A stretch of DNA of 64,000 nt from Gaeumannomyces sp. JS-464 (GCA_002197995.1 NGZR01000001.1:992001-1056000); one strand, 5' to 3'; positions 51,390 to 61,420 are shown, numbered from the stretch's first letter. Notes: generated by a model from the letters alone, not told the origin. Program-made: numbers and translations.

Positions 51390-54030
51390 ATAAACCGTTT
51401 AACTTAAAAATTAAACTTAAGCTAAAAACGCAGCTTAAATACCAAAAGTTGTACCAGCTTAACCTTTAGCAATAAAAAGTGCTAAAAAAACAACTAAAAA
51501 AGGATTTACGAAAGGGACATATTAAACCTTCCGACTTTTTAATAGGATACGGGATCCTATAAAAAAAATGGGACGGAACGAATATGCATTAATTACCGCC
51601 CACTAAATAAAGCTACGATTAAAAATCGGTATTTTTTACCTTTTATCGATAAATTACGAAATAAGCTCGGCAAAGCCCAGTATTTTACAGTTTTAAACCT
51701 ACGAAAAGCTTACAGCTTAATACGGATTAAAAAAGGCTAAAAGTGGCTTACGGCTTTTAAAACAAAGCTTAAATGCTACGAATTTTTAGTAATAACTTTC
51801 GGGCTTATTAACGCATTAACCACGTTTTAAAAAATAATTAACCATATGTTACGCAAATATTTTAACGTTTTCGTTTTCGCGTACCTAAATAATATCCTGG
51901 TTTTTTCGAAAACGATAAAAAAGCACAAATAGCACGTGCATAAAGTGCTTTAAAAGCTGCTTAATACGAAGCTTTTTATTAAACCAAAAAAATGCGAATA
52001 GGATTCGCAAAAAGTCGCTTTTTTAAAATTCGTAATTACATTTGGATAAATTTATATAAATCTTAAAAAAGTCGAAAAAGTTAAAAAATAGCCCTTATTT
52101 AAAAACGTTACGAAAGTACGAGGGTTTTTAAAGTTTTTAAACTTTTACCGACGGTTTATCCGTAATTATAGCAAAATCGCTATACCATTTACGAACTTTA
52201 CTAAAAACAACTACCAGTTTTATTAGGAAAGGTAGAAATAAAAGGCTTTCGAGCAATTACGGGACGCCGTATTAAGGGAACTAATATTAGCACTCCCAAA
52301 CTTAAAAAAACCTTTCGAAATTAAAACCAACGCGTCGAATTACGCAATCGGCGGCTAATTCGGACAGCGAAACGACCAAAAACGGTTATACCTTTATGCG
52401 TTCTTTTTACAAAAGTTAAACGGATTTAAATTAAATTACCAAATTTATAATAAAGAACTTTTGGCGATAATCCGAGCATTTAAAAAGTGGCGGCCATACT
52501 TTTATAAAGCAAAGCATTAAGTTATAATATATACGAACTATAAAAACTTAACACACTTTACTATAAGCAAAAGCTTAAATAAACGATAAATCCGTTAAAA
52601 TAAGTTTTTGCAAAATTACGACATCCGGATTAAATACCGGAAAAGGTCGAAAAACGGCCGGGCGAACGCTTTAAGCCGATAACTGGACCATTAGGTTGCA
52701 ATACCTAAAAAAATACGAGTAATCCTAGCGGAAAAACCAAACGGATTTTTGGTTTCGGCATAAAGGATGTTTGTTAAAACGGTTCGATAAGGAAAAGTTT
52801 AAACCCTAAAAAAAATCCAACAGGTTTATAGCTAACTGGCACATAGCCATTAAAGCGTAACCAAAACGTGGAAACGGCTATAACAATATTACGGGTTCGC
52901 AAAAACTCGAGCCGAAGTACAAAACGTAATAAAGGATTGCGAAAGCTGCGCTAAAAATAAAGCCAATAAGCATAAGCCTTATAGGCTTTTGCAACCGCTA
53001 TTAGCGCCAAGCGAAGTATAGCAAAAAGTTATTATAAATTTCGTTATTAAACTTCCTTAATTTAAAAAACCGATAACCGGAGTAAAATACGATAATATAT
53101 TGGTAATAATAAATAGGTTTATTAAATACGCCTTGTTTTTACCATATAAAGAAAGTAGCGACGCTATAAAGCTAGCGTACGTTTTTATTAAGCACGTAAT
53201 AGCGGAATACGGTACGCTAAACTGTTTAATTACGGATAAAAACAAGTTATTTATAAGCAAATTTTAAAAAAGGCTTACGAATAAGCTAAAAGCGAAGCAC
53301 TTTTTATTTATAACCTACCACTTTTAAATAAATGAATAAATAAAGCGAACAAACCAAACCATAAAGTAATATTTACGTTATTACGTTAATTATAAACAAA
53401 AAAACTAAGTATAACTACTTTTTATAGCTTAATTCGCTTATAACAGCTTAATTTATAAAAGCATAAAAATTACACCGTTTTATACGAATTACGGGTTTAC
53501 GCTAACAGCGTATAAGAAACCCAAAGCAGGAAAACATGCCTTAATAACGGAAATATAAATAACGGAGCTTATTAAATTGCATAAACACCTTTAAACAAAG
53601 CTAAAAAAGCTACGGCACCGCATAGCTATTTATACAAATAAAATAAAAATCGAAAAACCGACTTTTAAAAAAAGGGATAACGTTTATCTTTTTCGACGAA
53701 ATATTAAAACAAAACGACCGAGCGATAAGCTAAACCATAAAAAATTAAAACCTTTTAAAATATTAAAAAAGGTTTCGGACGTAAATTACAAATTTCGATT
53801 ACCGCTAACGATAAAATCTCACCCGGTTTTTTATATTTCCTTATTCGAACTAACGCTACCGGGTTTTAAAAGCAACAAGTTAATGGAAATCGACCCGGAA
53901 TAAAAATACCAAATCGAAAAAATCCTAAATTATAAGCTAAAATATAAGCCTAAAAAGTACTTAATTAAATGGAAAAGGTACGGCTACGAAAAAAACACGT
54001 GGGAAAAAGAAACTAACTTTGGGAATTGCT
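51390..54030 (+). pseudogene. Chromovirus pol relic: RT, RNase H, integrase, chromodomain
   Basis: Reverse transcriptase is readable at 51,580-51,960 (NYRPLNKATIKNRYFLPFID; LGKAQYFTVLNLRKAYSLI; YLNN for YLDD at 51,882-51,893). RNase H follows at 52,300-52,690 (FEIKTNASNYAIGG; NKELLAIIRAFKKWRPY). Integrase spans about 52,800-53,500, with a Cys pair CESCAKNKANKHKPY, ITDKNKLFIS and YHF. A chromodomain at 53,915-54,030 reads KYLIKWKRYGYEKNTWEKE. Together these copied, processed and inserted the element, and the chromodomain probably aimed it at heterochromatin. Dozens of TAG/TAA stops make it non-coding. Confidence 0.88.
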
Positions 54031-54159
54031 AAAACACTTTACGAAAGTATTAGTTAAAACAACTATAGGAAGGTTAGCCAGCAAAAAGGACGGTAAAAAC
54101 GACGATTTTCCTTGGAAATACCCGCGATGTTTTTAAAAAAAACCGCCGGTCCCCTTAGC

Positions 54160-54229
54160 TTAACCGGAAGTCGAACCCGGGATTTACAAAGTGGGTGCTA
54201 TGGATAATACCGTTTTACTATTAGGTTAA
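54160..54229 (-). tRNA. tRNA-like relic 1 inside the chromovirus
   Basis: On the minus strand TTAACC at the 5' end pairs with GGTTAA 70 bases on. A T-arm-like CCGGG-TTCGACT-TCCGG and a weak D arm are visible. A loop-like TTTGTAA is present, but the anticodon stem does not pair. It is mutated beyond function; identity is uncertain. Confidence 0.35.
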
Positions 54230-54356
54230 AAAAACAGCATTTACTAAAATTAAATAAGGCAAAAAAGTTTGCACCAAACGGTTAGCAAAAAAAAAAAAAG
54301 AGAAAATAAAAGCTCGATAAGCTTTAAAACAAGCCCGAAAACTTATCGACCTTTAC

Positions 54357-54426
54357 GGTTATGCCGGGATTTAAACCCGAAACCTCGGCAAAAAAACTAA
54401 AGCCACGCTTAATGCGCTATAAAACC
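54357..54426 (-). tRNA. tRNA-like relic 2 inside the chromovirus
   Basis: On the minus strand it begins GGTTTTATAGCGC, close to an A box, and has a T arm CGGG-TTTAAAT-CCCG. It ends AACC, pairing with the initial GGTT over a 70-base span. The anticodon arm GGC...GCC has a long T-rich loop, so no amino acid is assigned. Confidence 0.4.
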
Positions 54427-54572
54427 TAAAAAAGTTGTTAAAAAAGTTACAACTTACTTTAGTTAAAAAAGGCAAACTGGTTTAAGTTAGGATTAACCCC
54501 GGGCATTTACTAATCGAAAGGAACGAAAGGAGCTATAAAAGGCTCGAAGTGCGAAGCAGCTTAGCGAGCCGC

Positions 54573-55034
54573 TTAGTCGGCCTCCTCCCGCTTGATACGC
54601 TTTAACTCCTCCACCGAGTTAATGCCGCGACGCACCGCGCGCATTATTTTTTCCAGCCACATTCGTTTTTACTTTCGAAAGCGGAGAATTTTCTCCTCCG
54701 CCTTTTCCAGTTTAGCTTTAAATTTGGAATATCGGACGACGATATTTCGAAGTTTAAAAAGAAAAGGCTTAAAAACGTCGCACTTCGTACGATTAATCCG
54801 AAAACATTCCACGCACCGAAACGAGTTTTAAAAAAAAGCTTTACACTTTTTACGTTTTAAAACCTCGTAATAGTACGAATAAAAAGGCATTTCGTAGCAA
54901 TTAAAAAGAATAATCGCTAAAAGCTCCTTGCGATTAACGGTTTTTTTCGCGAAAAAGCGTTTTCGCACCCGATTAAACATCCTGTTAAGATAAAAAAGGG
55001 ATGGGAAATGGTAAAAAAGGAAAGTATTTACCAT
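54573..55034 (-). pseudogene. Opposite-strand Cys-rich coiled-coil protein relic in the chromovirus 3' region
   Basis: Minus-strand frames from near the 3' LTR give RKELLAIILFNCYEMPFYSY, then VECFRINRTKCDVF, and a charged helix KLEKAEEKILRFRK followed by RAVRRGINSVEELKRIKREE and a stop at 54,573-54,575. The order (degenerate Cys pairs, CD motif, coiled coil with an RRG-x4-LEEL-like end) resembles uncharacterised transposon-associated proteins seen in fungal genomes; this is from memory and unproven. Two frames are needed, with a break near 54,830. It runs against pol, like the frame in the inner element. Confidence 0.5.
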
Positions 55035-55094
55035 TAATAAAAAGCGGGGCGATAAAACGTGGTTAAAAGGATTTGGCTTAAAAGGGGAAACCTA

Positions 55095-55539
55095 ATATTA
55101 CGACCAATATGCAGGCCTTTTAGGATAGCAAGGCAAAAGGGGGCCCCGAAATGGTGCTTTCGCCCCGCCTCGGTTACGTGGAGTTACGTAAACCAGGAGG
55201 GATTTATGGATTTGTAATAAAGCAATAAATTTAAAAAGGGATTTGTAGATTTATAACAAAATAACAAATCCAAAAAGGATTTGTAGATTTATAGCAAAGC
55301 TATAAATTTAACCTAACATAAGGCAAAAAGTAGCGTATTATAAAAAATGGATTTCCTATTGTTTTAAGTAGCTTTAACTAAGGCTTTGGCATTAGTTAAC
55401 CTAAGTTAGCTCCTAAGCATCCCTTGGGGCAAGCAATTAAATTGTCCTTTTAAGTTACGTGTTTCCCTGTTTATTAGCGATACTATTTTTTTCCACCCCC
55501 GAAGTGCCTTACTTTAAAAGCAAACCTTTAATTGTAATA
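55095..55539 (+). repeat. 3' LTR of the chromovirus
   Basis: 445 bases, matching the 5' LTR. It has three hairpin units (55,197-55,310) where the 5' LTR has two, which explains the 41-base length difference. The LTR differences are mostly transitions. Confidence 0.9.
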
Positions 55540-55544
55540 CTAAT

Positions 55545-56090
55545 TAACCTTTTTAACAAAATTGCATGTTTAAATTACGAAAGTTAACGGAATTCGAAAA
55601 GGAGGCGTTTATTAAATACATATTTAAATTAGATTTTCACGCATTTCCTCCCCGGCTTTTTTATATTAAAAATATAACTAACCAATTACTCGCTAAACGC
55701 GACGCGGGCACCGTTAGTAAATGCTAAGTTAATAAGTTTTTTAAACGCCGTTTAAAGCTTAACACGCGTTAAATTCGAAAATATAATTATTAAAAGGTTA
55801 AATGCGAAAATTTTAAGTTCGTTTTTACGTAATTCGATTTTATACGAAATATTAAAGTTAAATATAGCATTTTAAATAACGATATTTATAATTTTAATAA
55901 AACCAGTTTTTTTATAAATATAATCGCTATTATTATAATTACTATAACGTTAAAAAGCCGTAATAAAATAAAGCTTATTTAATTTAATAACCGAAAATAG
56001 GTTATAATTATTTAAATGGTTAATTATTACAGTTAAGCGATTTTTCCATTTATTATCGTTAAAAAGCAGTACTTGTTAATCCACGTAATT
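55545..56090 (+). pseudogene. Pogo/Fot1-like transposase relic, second piece
   Basis: From about 55,567 the frame reads LRKLTEFEKEAFIKYIFKLD, then FPPRLFYIKNITNQLLAKRD, a KKRRLKLNTR-like stretch, and NDIYNFNKTSFF. This is the CENP-B/Psq DNA-binding region followed by the first catalytic motif of DDE pogo transposases, normally N-F-D-E-T-G-F; the Asp is now Asn. The readable part ends near 56,090, so the second half of the catalytic domain is missing or unreadable. With 40,033-40,118 it forms one gene split by the chromovirus. Confidence 0.75.
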
Positions 56091-57116
56091 TAGCGCGTGC
56101 ATTTAAAAAAGGCTTACGCTTTGTAAAGCCGCAGGCTTACGGGCTGTGCGCTTTTACGAGCTTATAAAAAGGGATTTTGTAATCCCCTTTTTATAATTAA
56201 ATTCCTATATAAACATGCATTATTACAAACACCAGTTCCAAATTTATAAATTTTTATTTTTTCTTTTTAAGAAATCTCCGTGTTTATAGGAGTACCACTC
56301 CTATTAATAGTATTATTTATTTAATTAATATTTAAAACCCGATTTTTTACACGATTAAATTATCCTAACGAGTTTTTACAAATAAATTTACAAACAAGCT
56401 CGGTTTAAAATAAATTTAACATGTTAATAAACATATTACATTACGTACGAAAAATATATATCGTTTATTAATGTTAAACGAATACGAAAGCTATTATTTA
56501 ACGAATTTTAAATTTTATTATTAAAAATATAATATTATTACGTTTATATACCTTTATATTCGTTTTACTTTTTTTAACCGTTTAACGTTAAATGTTTTAA
56601 CCCGATAAAAAAAAGGTATAGTTAATAAATTGAAAACTTTATAAAATTATACGTTAATTACGTAATTAAAGTTAAATTCCTTTCGGCGTTTAAAGCGGCA
56701 TTTTTTAACTTTATAACTAAGGAAATATCCGAAAAAGCTTTCCAAAAGCTAGTTTTGCTTTTTTTAATTTGGATTTGGTTTTGGAAAAGTTAAATGTAAA
56801 GCTACGAATTTTAACTTTTTTAAAAAAGCTTTTAAACAACGCCGAATTTTAAACTTCCAAAACGCCGCGAATAGCTAAAAAAGCAGCTTTGCAATTTAAA
56901 CATATTAAAACTTAAATTACTAATTATTAAAATAGCTTTTTAATATTTATGTTAACGGTTATAAATTAAATTGCAAAAAAACGAAAGCGATAATGCATAA
57001 AGTGGCCCTTTTTCGAGCTGAAATGTTTACATTTAAAAAAGCGAACAAAGCATTAAATAAACGCTAAAAGGTTAAAAAAAAACACGTGTTTAACTTAAAA
57101 AGTTACTTATTATTAA
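56091..57116. other. AT-rich, unassigned
   Basis: No domain was read. A short hairpin (AAAAAGGG...CCCCTTTTT) lies at about 56,163-56,193. Confidence 0.5.
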
Positions 57117-57650
57117 TGTTAAAAGGAACTAATGTATTTAGCTAAGGTTGGGTGCATAAACCTTACCTACCCCGCACTACCTACCCTGTATTACCTACCT
57201 TGTACTTTTGTGGATCTGTGCACAGGGTCGGCCCACAGCGTGCTACAGCGCCTAAGTTAGCCGTTATGGGGCTACCTGATTTACTTACCCTGCACGCGCC
57301 GAGGCAGGGGTGAAAAACGCACAAGTCAAATTTAAAGGCCCAACGCGAAGATGGTTTTGGTGGCCGTGGGTCGATTTTTTAATTTCCCCATACAAAATAA
57401 TTTTTCGGAAAATCGCGTGCGGCACCGGAACCCCTTTGGGCGGGGGGCCCGCGGGATTGATGTCGGAGGGTATATAAGGGAGTCGAGTTGGCGACCCCTC
57501 CTTGCAATACAAGCCTGTACCACCCACTAAGCTTGGGGCCCTGCCAGCACTACTTGTAGTGCTTGACAGGGCCCGTACTAACTAAACGTGACCCTGTTAG
57601 TTACTGTGATTAGCGCAAGCACGCCCCAATTGAGACCCTATATTTTTACA
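57117..57650 (+). mobile_element. Solo LTR, family B, with target duplication
   Basis: 534 bases starting TGTTAAAAGG and ending TTTTTACA, flanked by a perfect direct repeat ATTAA (57112-57116 and 57651-57655). It matches 59985-60520 over its full length. A TATA box (GGGTATATAAGGG near 57,468) and a downstream hairpin mark the promoter and transcribed region. The perfect duplication around a single LTR shows that the internal part was lost by LTR-LTR recombination. Confidence 0.85.
57535..57573 (+). other. Strong hairpin in the transcribed part of LTR family B
   Basis: GGGGCCCTG...CAGCACTAC, a 2-base loop region, GTAGTGCT...CAGGGCCC. About 17 of 19 positions pair, with two mismatches. It sits some 60 bases after the TATA box, so the RNA would carry it near its 5' end. 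The same place in the other copy (60,404-60,441) has lost several pairs. Confidence 0.7.
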
Positions 57651-57655
57651 ATTAA

Positions 57656-57959
57656 TAAAATACGAAATGTTTTAAATTAAAAAAAGCTAAATAAATAGTT
57701 ATAATAAAAAATGCGCGATTATAAAGGTTAAAAAAAAGGGTAATAACAATTCGTTAATAATATAACATTTGCGGCAAAACCAAATATAATGCCCGCATTT
57801 ATTAAAAAAAAGTAAAAATATTTAATGTTTACAATTCCAAATAGTTTAAATGGATTCCTAACGTTATTTTATTAATATGCACGTTAATTAATTAAAAGTT
57901 AAAGTGTTATAGCCCATTTACTAATATGGCCCATTTACTAATATAGCCCATTTTTAATA
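57656..57959. other. AT-rich, short tandem repeat only
   Basis: Contains two and a half units of a 20-base repeat built on GCCCATTTACTAATAT at 57,909-57,953. Nothing else was recognised. Confidence 0.6.
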
Positions 57960-58993
57960 AACCACGTTAAATTAAATGTCGGTATTATATAATTTTAAAA
58001 ACGTAAAGAAATAACGGCGGGAAAAAGCACTAATAAACTTTTCGTATTATTACGTTATAACACTTAATCCGGTTGGGAAAACCAATACATTTTTACGCCG
58101 TTTAATATTTTAAAGTGCTTTTAAAATGTAAAGGTTTTAAAACACTTTAATAAACCGTTATATTACGTTACTTTAATTAAAAAAACGATAGCTAGCTATT
58201 ATCGTAGTTTAACGATTAACGAAAAGTTAAATATGCTAATTACTAGTTTAACGACGCAAATTAATAAAAAAGAACCGCGTTAAACCCCGAAAACCACCCT
58301 AGCGTTAACTTAAAGCACTTAAAGCATTTATACCTTTTTTAAGCAAATTGCATTTATAAAAAATGCAAATTCCATTTAAAATTTAAACTTAAACACGATT
58401 TTTTCTTATAAAGTTTAAAAACGAGTTTAAATTTAAACTTTAATTAGCATTATAATTGCTACGATAAGAATTAACCCGCATTAATAAGTTTACCGCAATT
58501 TGTAAACTTAATAAACAGCATTTTATACTATATGCTATAAAAACGCTCGATAAAAAGTAATGCGAAACTATAAAATGCAAAAAACATATAGTATAAAAAG
58601 CGAAAGTTTAACATTAAAGGATTATATAAGCGTATATCCCGTTTAATTCGAATAAAAAAACGAACGTACGGTATTTATTTCTTTTATTAAAAAACTAAAT
58701 AAGCTATTTGAAAAAAAGGCACGAAATAAATAAACGAAATTAGTAAAAACCCTCGCAATAGTAAAGTTAAAACGACCGTACAACTTATTAATATTTCGAA
58801 TAAAATATCGGGGAAAAAAGGCTACGGTAATAATCGATTGCGAAATATAAAACGATTACGTATTATTATAAACGGTTAAACGGTATAGGATTTTTATAAA
58901 GCGAAAATCCTAACCGTATTAATTAAAAACGGTTTTAAAAATACTTATCGCTTATAATAAAAAATAAATCGATTAAAAAATACAATTAGTAAT
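57960..58993 (+). mobile_element. Truncated second copy of the chromovirus (gag-pol junction)
   Basis: Aligns with the outer element at about 41,950-42,183 joined directly to 50,213-50,995. The site AGTTTAACGATTA continues straight into sequence matching the right side of the inner insertion, so this copy never received the inner element. It is more heavily mutated than the main copy and ends abruptly at 58,993. Confidence 0.8.
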
Positions 58994-59669
58994 GTTAAAT
59001 TAGGTTTAATGTTCGCGCGGTTCGAAAAAGCATAAAAAGGATAAAACACCGCGGTTTAATTTCTTATTAATGTTTTAAGCAGCAAGTAATAAGCAGCAAT
59101 ATGTTTTCCTCTTTTTAACTTTTTTAAACGTCGTTTTTTCCCCTTTTTTTTCCTTTTTAATTATTACCGATGTTTATGTTATAAACCCTGTTCGATAACT
59201 AACAATAAGACGTATAAATTAACTTATTATTATTCGGTTTACTTTTTTTACTTTTAATAAATTATTTCATTTTCTCGTTTATGCAAACAAAGTATTAATA
59301 TTACTAATAAACTAACAATTAAACGACTTTATAATCGTTAACCCCGCTATTAGTAATATACTATTCCAGTTAACATTAATATCCGTTTTTTTAACGTACC
59401 CGAAATGCAATTTTTCGTTGAAAAAGCTTTTTTAAAACATCGAAAAGTTAATTTTTTTTAATTATTACGCCGTTCGAAAGCGTTATAAAAACGGCACCCC
59501 ACATTATTACATTATCAGAAATTAAAATAAAAAGAAAAACATTAAAAACCTTAAACATTTTAATACTAAACGGTTTTATTTAAACATTAAGCAAATTAAA
59601 CAACTATTAGTTGTTTGGAAATACTTTAACAAACGGAAAGGCTAGTTAAAATACGTCGGTAGTATTATA
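58994..59669. other. AT-rich, unassigned
   Basis: Begins with TGTTAAATTAGG at the break of the chromovirus copy, which could be another LTR edge, but no partner or target duplication was found. Confidence 0.4.
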
Positions 59670-59940
59670 TGTTAGTGCATATAATGCACTAAGATATTAA
59701 AGTTATTAATTACGTCGTATGGCGTGATTTAGGGTTTATACTTACCCTGTAAGTGTTTCACTTACCTTGTAAGTAAAACGCTTACCCCGCACTTATTTAT
59801 ATATAAGTGCGTATATATATAACTTTATTTATCTATATAAGGGCTTTTTTTCCCCTGCGCTAGTTATAAGAATTCCTAATAAATAGCATGCCTTTAATAC
59901 AATCCTTTTCCTTATATCACTTTTAGCATTAATCCCAACA
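59670..59940 (+). mobile_element. Solo LTR, family C, with target duplication
   Basis: 271 bases starting TGTTAGTGCATATAATGCAC and ending AATCCCAACA, flanked by perfect TTATA (59665-59669 and 59941-59945). TATA-like CTATATAAGGG near 59,834 supports plus orientation. It is unrelated to the other LTRs in the window. Confidence 0.75.
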
Positions 59941-59984
59941 TTATAACCGAACTAAAAAGGCTGCGTAAAAACCTTAAAGCAAAC

Positions 59985-60520
59985 TGTTAAAAGGAACTAA
60001 TGTATTTAGCTAAGGTTGGGTGCACAAACCCTACCTACCCCGCACTACCTACCCTGTATTACCTACCCTGTACTTTTATGGATCTATGCACAAGGTCGGC
60101 CCACAAAGTGCTACAGCGCTTAAGTTAACCGTTGTGGGGCTACCTAATTCACCTACCCTGCACGCGCCGAGGCAGGGGTGAAAAACGCACAAGTTAAATT
60201 TGGAGGCCTAATGCAAAAATGGCTTTGGTGGCCGTGGGTCGATTTTTTGATTTCCCCATACAAAATAATTTTTCGGAAAATCGCGTGCAGCACTGGAACC
60301 TCTTTGGGCGGGGGACCCGCGGGATCGATGTTGGAGGGTATATAAAGAAGGCGACTGTTGGCGCCCCCTCCCTGCAATACAAGCCTGTACCACCCACTAA
60401 GCTTGGGGCCCTGCTAGCACTATTTGTAGTGCTTAACAAGGCCCGTACCAACTAAACGTAACCCTGTTAGTTACTGTAATTAGCGCAAGCACGCCCCAAT
60501 TAAAACCTTATATCTTTACA
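59985..60520 (+). repeat. 5' LTR, family B, of a partly visible element
   Basis: 536 bases, the partner of 57117-57650, ending ATATCTTTACA. The 5 bases on each side (CAAAC and GGTTA) do not match, and a primer-binding site follows, so it is the left LTR of an element that runs to the right. No right LTR is seen before the window ends. Confidence 0.8.
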
Positions 60521-60532
60521 GGTTATGAGCCC
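60521..60532 (+). other. Primer-binding site matching the initiator tRNA-Met anticodon arm
   Basis: GGTTATGAGCCC starts at the first base after the LTR. It is the exact complement of GGGCTCATAACC, the anticodon stem-loop of eukaryotic initiator tRNA-Met. Drosophila copia and yeast Ty5 are primed by this half-tRNA, so this LTR family is probably a Ty1/copia-type element. Confidence 0.7.
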
Positions 60533-61420
60533 GGGAGATCCAGTAGCTGGCAGGGGATCGTGGCCTATCGAGTGCTGAATTAAACCCTAATTGAGACCCT
60601 GCGATCGCGAGATCGCGCGACCGATTGAGCGTTAAATGCACTGAACTTATGCACTAATTAAGCCCTGTAACTTTTGGTTTGGTGGCGCTGTTCAATTAAG
60701 ATTGCGACCGTAACTTCTGTTGCGAGTTAGGGCGGATCGGGGGAATTGAAGGCATTAAATCCTAGTAGCTAGAAGGTGGCAACACCTACTAGTAGGCGCT
60801 AAGGAGCGCTAATATTAAAGCCTATTACCGTTGCCGGCGCCCTATAAGTACCTCCAAGGACCCAAGCGGCGCTGAGGTAGCGCCTAACTAAATTACCCAA
60901 GCGGCGTTAAAGCAGCGCTTAAATACAAAAAACCCAAGGGGGTGCCGGGGGGCACCCAAATTGCAAAAGGGGGCAATTAGCGCTTAGGAGCGCTATATAA
61001 ATACCCAAGTTTATATTCCGGAATGCAACGTGAAAGGTGGCCTAACTATTAAAAGCGCTGCACGTTGGAGGGTTACCAGCGCTGTTAGTTCCCTTTTAAA
61101 CCACCTTTCGAAGTGCAAAAACGGGGTTTGCAGTGCTAAAAAAGCCCTTAATTAATTCCCCTTTGGCTTACCTTTAGGTGCTAAAAACTGGGTTTGTTAA
61201 GGTTAAAGCAAGTGGTGGTTAATTCCCTTTTGGTCCCACCTTCGGGTGCAAAAAACGGGGTTTGCCAGTTGCGTACCTTTAGTAAATAACGCTTTATTTT
61301 AAAGCACTTTTAGGGGTAACAAATAAAGGGCTTTTCACTATACATAAACACTAGGCCGCCTGTAAAAGCCGCCTACTAACCCATTAAGTTCCTTAATTGC
61401 AGGAGTAACGTTACGCAAAT
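60533..61420 (+). other. Weakly mutated leader region with direct repeats
   Basis: GC-richer than its surroundings, with no clear protein frame. It contains a 28-base direct repeat ACCCAAGCGGCG... at 60,860-60,887 and 60,895-60,922, AGCGCT palindromes, and three spaced copies of a block (ACCTT..GTGCAAAAAC.GGGTTTGC) near 61,100, 61,170 and 61,240. It is likely the untranslated leader of the family B element. Confidence 0.5.

Larger units (their letters stand above)
40119..55539 (+). mobile_element. Chromodomain Ty3/gypsy LTR element (decayed, interrupted)
   Basis: Full element with LTRs at both ends (40119-40522 and 55095-55539), both ending in TGTTAC...GTAACA or its RIP form, and a perfect 5-bp target duplication CTAAT (40114-40118 and 55540-55544). 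The order gag, reverse transcriptase, RNase H, integrase and chromodomain on the plus strand defines a chromovirus. Without the inner insertion the element is about 7.4 kb. All frames are broken by TAG/TAA codons. The region between the end of pol (54,030) and the 3' LTR carries two tRNA-like relics and an opposite-strand open frame. It is inserted in a pogo-like transposase relic. Confidence 0.9.

Noticed and set aside
57285..57527. Minus-strand frame of 80 codons conserved between both family B LTR copies (also 60,153-60,377)
   Set aside because: Conservation follows from the LTR similarity itself; the residues show no domain and lie in the LTR promoter region.
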